IMG/VR virus record: IMGVR_UViG_3300047444_000331
Span: 1-24,026 of that record
Reading direction: 5' to 3' (one strand)
Source of the DNA: a virus
Length of the DNA: 24,026 nt
Numbering within the stretch: position 1 is the first letter of the stretch; each line of letters begins with the position of its first letter. This document shows positions 7,851-13,408 of the stretch, one piece after another. The notes beneath the pieces are model-generated. The model made no database searches. It had not been told where the DNA came from and was given only the letters and a program-made list of their open reading frames with translations. Both the position numbers and the translations under genes were made by a program.

Positions 7851-8330
7851 TCAGTGGCTTGTCGCCTGGATGTACCTCCGTGCGGCTGCGACTACTCTCT
7901 TCTCCACCGCCCGTGTCTGAGCCTTCGTCTTGGCGATGCTCTGCCGCTTTTTCACCTGGCAGTGCAAGTTCTTGGCGTGAGCCTTCGCATTCTTGTGAGC
8001 CGCCGTCTTCGCCTTCTTAGCGGCCTTGGCGGCTTTAGCCTTCGACGCATTGATCTTGATTGCGCGGCTGCCACCCGCTGACTTCACCTTGGAGTTGCGA
8101 GCGGTAGGTGATGTCTTACCTGCCGGCTTAGTTGCCTGCTTGGTAGCCGGCCGCGCACCCGGTTTCTTCGACGCCACTGCCGACGACCGCGCGCCGGCAG
8201 CCGCGTTGCGCTTGGCCGTCGAAGTACTCGCACGCTTGGTGTTATGCGCCTTCAGCTTCGCCTTGTGACTGCTGACCTTGCGCTTCTTCTTGGCTACCTT
8301 GCGCTTCGAGTGGTTGGCGCCACACGACAT
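7851..8330 (-). CDS. Highly basic Lys/Ala-rich histone-tail-like protein, 159 aa
   Basis: Most of the 159 residues are Lys, Arg, Ala, Ser and Thr: SKRKVAKKKRKVSSHKAKLKAH near the N terminus, KPGARPATKQATKPAGKT in the middle and SKAKAAKAAKKAKTAAHKNAKAHAK at about 95-119. Only two Cys (C3 and one near 123) and almost no acidic residues are present. The composition is like the C-terminal tails of histone H1 and actinobacterial HU proteins, so binding to nucleic acid is likely. It starts at ATG 8328-8330, immediately after the connector's TAG. Being translated with connector and neck genes suggests a virion or packaging role, though a host-directed role is possible. No established phage family is assigned. 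Confidence 0.7.
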   Translation of the reverse strand: MSCGANHSKRKVAKKKRKVSSHKAKLKAHNTKRASTSTAKRNAAAGARSSAVASKKPGARPATKQATKPAGKTSPTARNSKVKSAGGSRAIKINASKAKAAKAAKKAKTAAHKNAKAHAKNLHCQVKKRQSIAKTKAQTRAVEKRVVAAARRYIQATSH

Positions 8331-9290
8331 CTAGATCGTCCGCCTGAACGGGTTCAGGAGGAGCTCAGCCTCACCAGCGACGTCACTGGGCTCCTTCGCG
8401 CCTGTGCCGCCTGAGCCACCACCGCCGGGGATGGTCTGGATGGTGGTCGCCGTCGCACCTCGTGTCAGTGCGATGCTGGTGCAAAGGAGGATAGTCGCCC
8501 AGATGACGGACTGCGGCAACGTCGACACCATGACGCCGGCGTCGTGGTTGAACGTCAGCGGCGAAGCCAGCGTCAGCGTCCCCGGCCCCGCCGTTGCGGA
8601 GGCCGCGGTGACCTGGATGACTTCCTGCGCCCCACTGTCGTAGACGGTGCCGGTGGCACCGGTCACCAGCGTCGCCTCCGACTGGATGGCCCAGCCGGTG
8701 CAGTCATCGACCTGGATCTGAGTTGAGCCGGCGTTGACTCCCGCCGTCAGGCCGGTATGAGGCCAGCCATTGATGTAGCTGACTCGGACTAGGTAGCCCT
8801 GCCGGCCCAGACACCAGCTCGTGGTACCGGGCGCAAGCACGATCGACTGCCCGCCTTCGCCGGCGGAGCTTGGCGCGTTGGTCCCGTAGATTCCGATGGG
8901 AGGCCACTCGATGTCCCACATCCCTGACTGAAGGCTTCTCCACTGCCGTGGGAACACCGCGTTGGCAGCCACCTGGACGCTGAGGACCTGGAGGATAGGC
9001 CACCGCTGCAGGATCATCCGGGTGTTCCCGGTCCCGTTCTGGATGGTCATCCGGTAGTGAGGGCCGGAGTACTGCTCGTTGTCGACCGATGCGCGAAGCA
9101 CCTGGTTGCAGTACGCATCGACCTGTGAGGTGGCGCGCTGGCAGATGTTCGCCTGCTCGGCCAAGCGCATCTCGTAGGTGACGTCACGGCCCGGTGGGAT
9201 GGTCGACCAGCTGATCCCCGTCGGTGCCTGTGTCAGGATCTCCGGTGTGACATACGGCGTCAGCGGGCCGACGGGAAGGGGTACTGTCAC
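8331..9290 (-). CDS. Head-tail connector (adaptor) protein, 319 aa
   Basis: The N-terminal half looks like actinophage head-tail adaptor proteins: TPEILTQAPTGISW (15-28), a helical stretch with AEQANICQRATSQVDAYCNQVLRA (44-67), GPHYRM (76-81), MILQRWPILQVLSV (92-105), a PRQW segment and GYLVRVSYINGWPH (165-178). Residues about 187-260 are an inserted beta module (GSTQIQVDDCTGW, then LTLASPLTFNHDAGV) shared with two other proteins here. A C-terminal helix and a Gly-rich linker (about 289-296) follow. The role would be to attach to the portal ring and receive the tail. The GTG start at 9288-9290 is supported by GGAGG six bases upstream. The upstream part of its operon is interrupted by the plus-strand gene block starting at 9373. 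Confidence 0.75.
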   Translation of the reverse strand: MTVPLPVGPLTPYVTPEILTQAPTGISWSTIPPGRDVTYEMRLAEQANICQRATSQVDAYCNQVLRASVDNEQYSGPHYRMTIQNGTGNTRMILQRWPILQVLSVQVAANAVFPRQWRSLQSGMWDIEWPPIGIYGTNAPSSAGEGGQSIVLAPGTTSWCLGRQGYLVRVSYINGWPHTGLTAGVNAGSTQIQVDDCTGWAIQSEATLVTGATGTVYDSGAQEVIQVTAASATAGPGTLTLASPLTFNHDAGVMVSTLPQSVIWATILLCTSIALTRGATATTIQTIPGGGGSGGTGAKEPSDVAGEAELLLNPFRRTI

Positions 9291-9312
9291 ACCGCCTCCA
9301 GTGTGGAATAAT
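9284..9312 (+). promoter_or_regulatory. Predicted sigma70-type promoter with extended -10
   Basis: CTGTCA (9284-9289), a 17-base spacer and AATAAT (9307-9312) form a -35/-10 pair with 4/6 and 5/6 matches to consensus. TGG directly precedes the -10, an extended -10 element. It is placed to drive the small plus-strand genes from 9373. It overlaps the palindrome GGAAT-A-ATTCC (9305-9315), a possible operator. The -35 lies within the start of the divergent connector gene. Confidence 0.45.
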
Positions 9313-9372
9313 TCCGCAGTGCTGGTGGTTCTACCTAGCAGACGGGAACGACAGGGAAAAGGAACCGACCTG

Positions 9373-9516
9373 ATGAAGATGATTCACCGCGTCATCAAGG
9401 CCGCTGAGCACGTAGCCTTGGAGGCACTCCCCGTGCCGCACCCGGTAGTTTTCGCACTTCACACAGCCGTCATGATGGCGTCTGCAGTGGCGTATCACAA
9501 CTTCGCAGTAATGTAA
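9373..9516 (+). CDS. Small protein with a hydrophobic C-terminal segment, 47 aa
   Basis: The frame starts at ATG 9373, about eight bases after AAAAGGAA. It encodes a 47-residue protein with an amphipathic, basic start (MKMIHRVIKAAEHVALEAL) and a hydrophobic end (VVFALHTAVMMASAVAYHNFAVM) that could form one membrane helix. A longer in-frame reading beginning at 9178 would run antisense through the connector gene and is not credible. It is the first gene of a four-gene plus-strand run (9373-10102). I do not recognise a family. Membrane location is an inference from hydrophobicity alone. Confidence 0.5.
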   Translation: MKMIHRVIKAAEHVALEALPVPHPVVFALHTAVMMASAVAYHNFAVM

Positions 9517-9526
9517 GGGGAAGAGA

Positions 9527-9832
9527 ATGGAACTGATCGACACCAGCTACGGGACCGGCAGCCAGTCTGAGACGCTTACTCGCGTTTACCGCCATGCCGG
9601 CGGCGACCTCATCCAGGTGGTCGTTCACCACGACGCTTACAAGATGCAGTCCTACGCCGTCGCGAGTGTATTCGCGCATGACCGGTCAGGCTGGCAGGAG
9701 CTGGTGACCGCACCGGCTAGCACCTGGTTCGACCTCGTCGACCGCAGGGATGCTCAGACTCATCACCGCACCGCTGACCAGCTGGCCAAGCGGGCCGAAG
9801 TGGTCCTAGACGCAGCTCCGGAAGGGAAGTAA
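9527..9832 (+). CDS. Hypothetical phage protein, 101 aa
   Basis: The start at ATG 9527 has AGGGGAAGAG directly upstream. The protein reads as a compact alpha/beta domain: TRVYRHAGGDLIQVVVHHDAYKMQSYAVASVF forms a strand-rich core (about 18-49), followed by a Trp-containing turn (SGWQELVTAPASTWFDL) and a helical basic/acidic C terminus. The 'RVYRH.G...V.V..D.Y..QSYA' pattern is one I associate with small uncharacterised proteins of actinobacterial phages, but I cannot assign a function. No signal peptide or metal site is visible. It lies ten bases after the 47-aa gene and five before the next one, consistent with one operon. Confidence 0.65.
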   Translation: MELIDTSYGTGSQSETLTRVYRHAGGDLIQVVVHHDAYKMQSYAVASVFAHDRSGWQELVTAPASTWFDLVDRRDAQTHHRTADQLAKRAEVVLDAAPEGK

Positions 9833-9836
9833 GACG

Positions 9837-9968
9837 ATGGGCAGCCTGCTCGACCAGGTTCTGCAAGAAGTCGCCGACAGCAAGCACGACGCCGCGTGGG
9901 TGGACGAGATCCTCGACCAGCTCTTCGAGGAGAACCGGGACGAGATCCCGTGGAACGATGCCTCGTGA
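9837..9968 (+). CDS. Small acidic protein, 43 aa
   Basis: The frame starts at ATG 9837 (GGAAG about ten bases upstream at the end of the previous gene) and ends at TGA 9966-9968. The 43-residue product is acidic and wholly helical in appearance (LLDQVLQEVADSK, WVDEILDQLFEENRDEI). The stop overlaps the GTG start of the next gene (GTGA), a typical coupled arrangement. The family and function are not recognisable. The call rests on operon fit and compact spacing. Confidence 0.5.
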   Translation: MGSLLDQVLQEVADSKHDAAWVDEILDQLFEENRDEIPWNDAS

Positions 9969-10102
9969 AGTCCGCCGTGCAGCAAGTAGATGAGTGGCTC
10001 GCCGAAGCCGATTCAGATCAGCTGCGAGCTCTCATCAGCCACCTTACCGAGGGCAGCATAGAGGCAGCGGTGCTCGCCTACCAGTTCATCAGATCTAACT
10101 GA
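9965..10102 (+). CDS. Small helical protein, 45 aa
   Basis: GTG at 9965-9967 overlaps the previous stop by four bases (GTGA). The product MKSAVQQVDEWLAEADSDQL... is a helical acidic protein ending LAYQFIRSN at TGA 10100-10102. The same frame is open further upstream, to a GTG at 9896, but that would overlap the 43-aa gene extensively and is less likely. It is the last gene before the bidirectional hairpin at 10106-10146. No family is recognised. Confidence 0.5.
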   Translation: MKSAVQQVDEWLAEADSDQLRALISHLTEGSIEAAVLAYQFIRSN

Positions 10103-10105
10103 GAG

Positions 10106-10146
10106 AAGAGGCGCTCAGCCGTGAGCAGAGAGGCTGAGCGCCTCTT
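10106..10146. terminator. Bidirectional stem-loop terminator between convergent genes
   Basis: AAGAGGCGCTCAGCC (10106-10120) and GGCTGAGCGCCTCTT (10132-10146) form a perfect 15-pair stem with an 11-base loop. It lies between the stop of the plus-strand gene at 10102 and the stop of the minus-strand gene at 10151, so it can serve both. There is no long U-tract beyond the arms themselves; the outer base pairs AAGA/TCTT supply a short one on either strand. Confidence 0.75.
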
Positions 10147-10150
10147 GCTG

Positions 10151-10744
10151 TCAGCTGCTGAGTGACTGGATCAGGCTCTTCTTCGACTGAGCGGCGTCGA
10201 TGCCGCGCTCCTCGGCGATCCGGCGGAGCTCAGACACCGACATCCGTGAGAAGTCAGGTGGCGGGCTGCTGTCGCCCGTCTTCTTGGTGGGCGCCTGCTC
10301 CCACGTGTTCTGCGAGTCGGTTTGCGTGATGACTGGCGCATCATCAACCAGTACCATGCCGCACTCGGCGCAATACCGGCTGCTAGGCAGGTTGGCGTGA
10401 CCGCTCTTGCACAGCAGGGGCTGGACCGTCTCCTTCGGCCGGCTGAGCGTTCCCTCTCGCGAGATCCGCTCCAGCGCGAGGGCTGTGATCTCCTCGAGAC
10501 TGCGGTCCTTCTGCTTGACGAGGCTCTCACGCTTCGAGGTCTCGTCCGGTGTCTCCGGCACCGCATGCCGGGTTCCCGACCAGTGCGGGTCGTTGATGAG
10601 GTGACGTTCGCACTGCGGGCAGTTAAGCTCCCAGTTCAGATCCGGGGCACCGTGGGTCACCGGTCGCGTATGCGAGGCTCCACAGCCACCCTCAGCGGGG
10701 CTTACTGCGACGTAGACAACGTCCCGTCGCGGGTACAGGGTCAT
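10151..10744 (-). CDS. Zinc-ribbon protein with C-terminal SAP-like helix pair, 197 aa
   Basis: The N-terminal part has CGASHTRPV and NCPQCERHL (C21, C42, C45), and a second zinc-ribbon-like site lies at C112, H116, C125, C128 (CKSGHANLPSSRYCAECG). The last 30 residues (MSVSELRRIAEERGID...KSLIQSL) resemble a SAP or Rho-N-like helix-turn-helix that binds nucleic acid. The middle is a basic/acidic helix with HAVPETPDETSKRESL. The start ATG 10742-10744 is preceded by AGGGAGG at five bases. It is a minus-strand gene inside a block of plus-strand genes, so it could be read by late transcription from the right or from its own promoter. A regulatory or packaging-related role is possible; function is not assigned. 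Confidence 0.7.
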   Translation of the reverse strand: MTLYPRRDVVYVAVSPAEGGCGASHTRPVTHGAPDLNWELNCPQCERHLINDPHWSGTRHAVPETPDETSKRESLVKQKDRSLEEITALALERISREGTLSRPKETVQPLLCKSGHANLPSSRYCAECGMVLVDDAPVITQTDSQNTWEQAPTKKTGDSSPPPDFSRMSVSELRRIAEERGIDAAQSKKSLIQSLSS

Positions 10745-10761
10745 GCATTCCTCCCTAGGTG

Positions 10762-10790
10762 TTTACATTGATGAGATGTGCTGGTATGGT
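10762..10790 (+). promoter_or_regulatory. Strong sigma70-type promoter with extended -10
   Basis: TTTACA (10762-10767), exactly 17 bases, then TATGGT (10785-10790), with TGG immediately before the -10. The -35 has 5/6 and the -10 has 4/6 matches to consensus. It lies 33 bases before the ATG of the 55-aa gene and upstream of its AGGGAG site. It occupies the divergent gap (10745-10823) between that gene and the minus-strand zinc-ribbon gene. Confidence 0.65.
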
Positions 10791-10823
10791 CGTGGCTAAA
10801 GACGTGCATGAAGGGAGACTGAG

Positions 10824-10991
10824 ATGACTGAGATAACCGGGCGCCACGCTGTCTCATACCGAGGCAAGCACGAGAAGCCTGACAGCAGAGACGGTGAGAC
10901 GTACCGTGGGCGTCACCGCAAGCCCGTGTTCGAGGAGTGGCTTGACATCATTCGGCAAGAGCAGTTTCCTCGCCACACCGGGGGCAGGTAA
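10824..10991 (+). CDS. Small basic protein, 55 aa
   Basis: The ATG at 10824 follows AAGGGAGA by about six bases and the promoter at 10762-10790. The product (MTEITGRHAVSYRGKHEKPD... ending QEQFPRHTGGR) is rich in Arg, His and charged residues, with no membrane segment, Cys pair or recognisable family. Its last 44 bases overlap the 3' end of the convergent minus-strand gene 10948-11232. The combination of promoter, ribosome site and compact frame supports it, but its shortness leaves doubt. Confidence 0.5.
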   Translation: MTEITGRHAVSYRGKHEKPDSRDGETYRGRHRKPVFEEWLDIIRQEQFPRHTGGR

Positions 10992-11232
10992 GGCTCCAGC
11001 TGTTCCACAGCCGGCGGCAGGCACCGCACCAGCGTCCTGCCTTAGTGCCGAACGTCCAGCCCTCATTCAGGGAGAGCAGGCCGTTGTTGCTGCCTGTCCG
11101 TTTCGAGATGCTCATCTCTGCGGCATGGTGGTCGGCGATGCTGATGGCGGTACCCGGCTTGCCGGTGTACGTTGTGCCGTCGATCCTGGATGTCAGCCCG
11201 TTGCAGCCTAGCGGCAGCTTGACTCTCGGCAT
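10948..11232 (-). CDS. Zinc-ribbon hypothetical phage protein, 94 aa
   Basis: From ATG 11230-11232 (MPRVKLPLG), chosen because GAGG lies six bases upstream, the protein has a conserved-looking N-terminal half (NGLTSRIDGTTYTGKPGTAISIADHHAAEM) and a C-terminal four-Cys site C69-x2-C72-x10-C83-x2-C86 (WCGACRRLW ... CPRCG). The alternative start four codons upstream (11242-11244) is less well placed. This layout is familiar from small uncharacterised proteins of actinobacterial phages; function is unknown. The gene runs against the plus-strand 55-aa gene, overlapping it by 44 bases at the 3' ends. It belongs to the late-strand set, not to the plus-strand operons. Confidence 0.65.
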   Translation of the reverse strand: MPRVKLPLGCNGLTSRIDGTTYTGKPGTAISIADHHAAEMSISKRTGSNNGLLSLNEGWTFGTKAGRWCGACRRLWNSWSLTCPRCGEETALAE

Positions 11233-11248
11233 CTCACGCCTCACTGGG

Positions 11249-11277
11249 AATTAAGCAGCCGCAGCCGCAGTTATACT
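11249..11277 (+). promoter_or_regulatory. Weak promoter candidate for the 11311-13077 operon
   Basis: TATACT (11272-11277) is a good -10 (5/6), 33 bases before the ATG at 11311. The -35 at 17-base spacing is AATTAA, a poor match, and no extended -10 TG is present. It sits in the divergent gap between the 94-aa minus-strand gene and the plus-strand operon. Confidence 0.3.
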
Positions 11278-11310
11278 GAATGAAGGGAAACGGAAGAGAA
11301 GGGAACGAGA

Positions 11311-11460
11311 ATGCTGACCAAGGATCAGGCCGCAGCTCGCGCTTACGCATACCTGCTCGAGAATGAGCTGTACGACGCAGAGACGCTCGAGCAAGTCACC
11401 GACGACGAGCTGATCAGCTTCATGCAGTCCGAGGGGCAGGACCCGTACGCAGATGACTGA
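11311..11460 (+). CDS. Small acidic helical protein, 49 aa
   Basis: ATG at 11311 follows AGAAGGGA by about eight bases. The product (MLTKDQAAARAYAYLLENEL...) is acidic and helical, ending QDPYADD; the stop TGA at 11458-11460 is part of an ATGA overlap with the next gene. It resembles a short helical adaptor or regulator in composition only; no family is recognised. It opens the longest plus-strand operon in the window. Confidence 0.5.
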   Translation: MLTKDQAAARAYAYLLENELYDAETLEQVTDDELISFMQSEGQDPYADD

Positions 11461-11656
11461 TTTCAAGGCTGGCGACCGTATCCGCCTTGTCTTCACCGAT
11501 GACCCGCACACCAAACTGGAGCCAGGTGATACTGGCACGGTCATCAGCATCAGCAAGCCAACATCTATATCCCACAACGTCATCAACGTGAAGTGGGACA
11601 GCGGCAGCACGCTGAGCATGATCCCGGCTGCCGGAGACCGCATCGAGAAGATCTAG
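11453..11656 (+). CDS. DUF4314-like small SH3/KOW-type protein, 67 aa
   Basis: The sequence FKAGDRIRLVFTDDPHTKLE followed by PGDTGTVISI and VKWDSGSTLSMIPAAGDRIEKI fits the DUF4314 pattern: GDRxxLxxTDDPxTxLxPGDxGTV, then VxWDxGSxLxxIPGxD. It is a small beta-barrel-like domain common in actinobacterial phages and mobile elements; its function is unknown. The start overlaps the previous stop (ATGA), showing translational coupling. The motif match makes this one of the firmer family calls among the small genes. Confidence 0.8.
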   Translation: MTDFKAGDRIRLVFTDDPHTKLEPGDTGTVISISKPTSISHNVINVKWDSGSTLSMIPAAGDRIEKI

Positions 11657-11665
11657 GAGGCAGTC

Positions 11666-11911
11666 ATGGCGGAGAGCATCGTGCCGCCCATCGTGGAGAA
11701 GGCCTGCAAGCAGTGCGGTGAGCTTAAGCTCATGTACGCCGACCTGGCCATGTGCGATGACTGCATCGAGCCATTGCTGAGGATCATCTGGGGTGACGCC
11801 TACGACCGAGTGATCGGCCAGAAGGGTGTACTGCAGCCCATTCCATCGGCATCAGAGCCACCATCACGACCACAGAGAAACAACCGAGAGAGAAGGAGAA
11901 GGCATAAGTGA
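11666..11911 (+). CDS. Small zinc-finger-like protein, 81 aa
   Basis: The ATG at 11666 has AGGAGG five to ten bases upstream, just after the previous TAG. The N-terminal half has two CxxC pairs, C14-x2-C17 (CKQC) and C30-x2-C33 (CDDC), suggesting a zinc-binding fold. A helix follows (IEPLLRIIWGDAYDRVIG), then a disordered basic tail ending RERRRRHK. It overlaps the lipoprotein start by four bases (GTGA at 11908-11911). The family is not recognised; nucleic-acid or protein binding is possible. Confidence 0.65.
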   Translation: MAESIVPPIVEKACKQCGELKLMYADLAMCDDCIEPLLRIIWGDAYDRVIGQKGVLQPIPSASEPPSRPQRNNRERRRRHK

Positions 11912-12576
11912 AATTTAAGTCGGCGATCTTCGCCACTGCCGCACTGGCAGCGGTGGCGGGGAGTGCGGCACTCACTGGGTGTGGTGCGAGTGGCGGCAGC
12001 TACGATCACGCCCCCATGGCCGCTTATGGCCAGAACAACCAGTGCTACTACATCTACAACCCCGCGGAGGCAGCGGCGCTTGAGGCGCAAGGCCTTTGCG
12101 ACCCGAGCTGGGCCGCAGTGCGAGCGCCGGCAAGCTGGCTGGACGAGTATTACTACTACTACGACTCGCCGCTGTACTACAGCACATTCGTGCCGTCGCA
12201 GTACCGGACGGCCTACGTCAGGTCGTACGGGCCGAACTCCACGTTCTACCGTAGCAACCGGTCGGCCATCACCCGGCTGTCGAGCAGGGCCACCTACTAC
12301 AGCACCACGGGAGCCAAGGTCACCCACGTCACCGGCACCAGCCGGTTCGGGAGTGGCAGCTCATTCGGCAAGGCCGGCCAGACCTACGGTGGCGGTGGCC
12401 TGCGGCAGCGGACGGTCACGACGAACGGGCCAACGGCTCAGTCAACGTCACGCAGCAGCACAGTCAACATCCCCGGCACCAGTGGGTATAAGCCGACTGC
12501 CACACCGCCTGCCAAGCCGAAGTCAACCTTCGGCGGCGGATCACTACGCAAGACTTGCACGAAGAAGCCGTGCTAG
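11908..12576 (+). CDS. Secreted lipoprotein, Tyr-rich, 222 aa
   Basis: Residues 1-25 form a lipoprotein signal: MKFK basic start, an Ala-rich hydrophobic stretch and lipobox LTGC with C25 as the lipidated residue. The mature protein has a Tyr-rich segment (NNQCYYIYNP at about 43-52, then DEYYYYYDSPLYYSTF at 79-94) and a low-complexity C terminus rich in Ser, Thr, Gly and Pro (FGSGSSFGKAGQTYGGGG ... KPKSTFGGGSLRKTC). The GTG start overlaps the upstream stop and has AAGGAG nine bases before it. The product would be anchored outside the host membrane, which fits a superinfection-exclusion or host-surface 'moron' role, but no family match proves this. Next gene begins directly at its stop. Confidence 0.75.
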   Translation: MKFKSAIFATAALAAVAGSAALTGCGASGGSYDHAPMAAYGQNNQCYYIYNPAEAAALEAQGLCDPSWAAVRAPASWLDEYYYYYDSPLYYSTFVPSQYRTAYVRSYGPNSTFYRSNRSAITRLSSRATYYSTTGAKVTHVTGTSRFGSGSSFGKAGQTYGGGGLRQRTVTTNGPTAQSTSRSSTVNIPGTSGYKPTATPPAKPKSTFGGGSLRKTCTKKPC

Positions 12577-13077
12577 ATGGAGCACAGCCTCTTCGGCGCA
12601 TGGGCGGAGACGGCTGAGCGGTTCGCCGATGTCTTCGACGGCTCGGATTCCCGGGCCGTCGAGGCGTCTGCTCAGCAGATGGCCAGAGAAGCCGGCGGCA
12701 CCCTCTGGGTATGCCGCGTCTTCCGCGACGTCCACGTCCCAGTCGACACCTACACAAAGTTCATCGACCCGCGTGATGAACGGAACCTGGAGATCGAGGA
12801 CATCGAGCTCGATGTTCCCGACTTCCTGCACGACCACCCCCAGTGGCTGGTGCTTGGGTTCGCCTTGCCCAAGGGCGTGCCTATCGGGCACCCAGAGTTC
12901 GGCTGGACAGCTGAGCGGTATTCGGAATCTGTCTACGCACCATCCCCCCTGACCGCTGAGGATGCAGCACGCAGCCGCCTGGAGGACAAGGGTGCTGACT
13001 TTCTCGTTTGCTCAGTGCTGCCTGACTCGCCAGTGGCAGCCGACACCTACGCGAAATTCGCTGACTCAAACCGCTAG
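12577..13077 (+). CDS. Hypothetical protein, 166 aa
   Basis: ATG at 12577 directly follows the lipoprotein stop, with no clear ribosome site, so coupling to the lipoprotein gene is likely. The protein has an apparent internal repeat: GGTLWVCRVFRDVHVPVDTYTKFID (about 40-64) resembles the C-terminal GADFLVCSVLPDSPVAADTYAKFAD. This suggests two copies of a small fold. A Trp/His-rich middle (DFLHDHPQWLVLGFALPKG) separates them. No signal, membrane segment or catalytic motif stands out. It ends at TAG 13075-13077, just ahead of a strong hairpin. Function is unknown. Confidence 0.65.
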   Translation: MEHSLFGAWAETAERFADVFDGSDSRAVEASAQQMAREAGGTLWVCRVFRDVHVPVDTYTKFIDPRDERNLEIEDIELDVPDFLHDHPQWLVLGFALPKGVPIGHPEFGWTAERYSESVYAPSPLTAEDAARSRLEDKGADFLVCSVLPDSPVAADTYAKFADSNR

Positions 13078-13078
13078 C

Positions 13079-13119
13079 AGCTGAAGGCGCCGGAGGCTCG
13101 CACTCCGGCGCCTTCAGCT
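13079..13119. terminator. Bidirectional stem-loop at end of plus-strand operon
   Basis: AGCTGAAGGCGCCGGAG (13079-13095) and CTCCGGCGCCTTCAGCT (13103-13119) form a perfect 17-pair stem with a 7-base loop. It sits between the plus-strand stop at 13077 and the minus-strand gene 13114-13407, whose stop codon (13114-13116) lies inside the right arm. No U-tract follows on either strand, so termination may rely on the stem or another factor. Confidence 0.7.
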
Positions 13120-13407
13120 TGCTGTAGAGATAACCCAGTTGATGACGGCAGGCGTAGCCGTGCCGGCTCCGCGAACCCAGATCTGCTCCCCCGTAGAACC
13201 CGGGAAGCAGTTGATGGTGACAGCAGCACCGTTATTCAGAGTGAACCCGCTGACGCTGTTCGCGGTAGCGCTGCCGTTGGAGCCACCGCTGATGTAAGCC
13301 GGGGTCCCGCCTGAGTTGCTGATCGTCACCGAGCATGCCCCCGGTGGGATGATGAAGGCAGCTGATGCCGTCGCCGTCCCCGTTGAAGACTGCCCAAACG
13401 TGATCAC
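13114..13407 (-). CDS. Small beta-module protein (capsid decoration candidate), 97 aa
   Basis: The 97 residues are nearly all Ser, Thr, Gly, Ala, Ile and Val with alternating beta-like pattern: FIIPPGACSVTISNSGGTPAYISGG (about 18-42), FTLNNGAAVTI (55-65) and IWVRGAGTATPAVINWVIS (76-94). These match the module in the 128-aa and 177-aa neighbours (vxNxG, aYIGG, LpxGxxxti, lWaxxsaGt). It starts at GTG 13405-13407, one base after the previous stop, with GGGGAC upstream. Three such proteins behind the capsid gene point to virion surface decoration, by position and fold type only. Confidence 0.65.
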   Translation of the reverse strand: MITFGQSSTGTATASAAFIIPPGACSVTISNSGGTPAYISGGSNGSATANSVSGFTLNNGAAVTINCFPGSTGEQIWVRGAGTATPAVINWVISTAS

Positions 13408-13408
13408 C

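Noticed and set aside
9178-9372. N-terminal extension of the 47-aa protein
   Set aside because: It would lie antisense within the connector gene and across the promoter; the ATG at 9373 has the ribosome site.
11963-12952. Overlapping plus-strand frame through the lipoprotein and 166-aa genes
   Set aside because: Arg/Ser/Thr-rich shadow in another frame; the lipoprotein frame has a signal peptide, lipobox and coupled start.
9291-13113. Island as an insertion sequence or integron
   Set aside because: No transposase or integrase frame and no inverted terminal repeats or target duplications could be seen; the flanking hairpins look like terminators.
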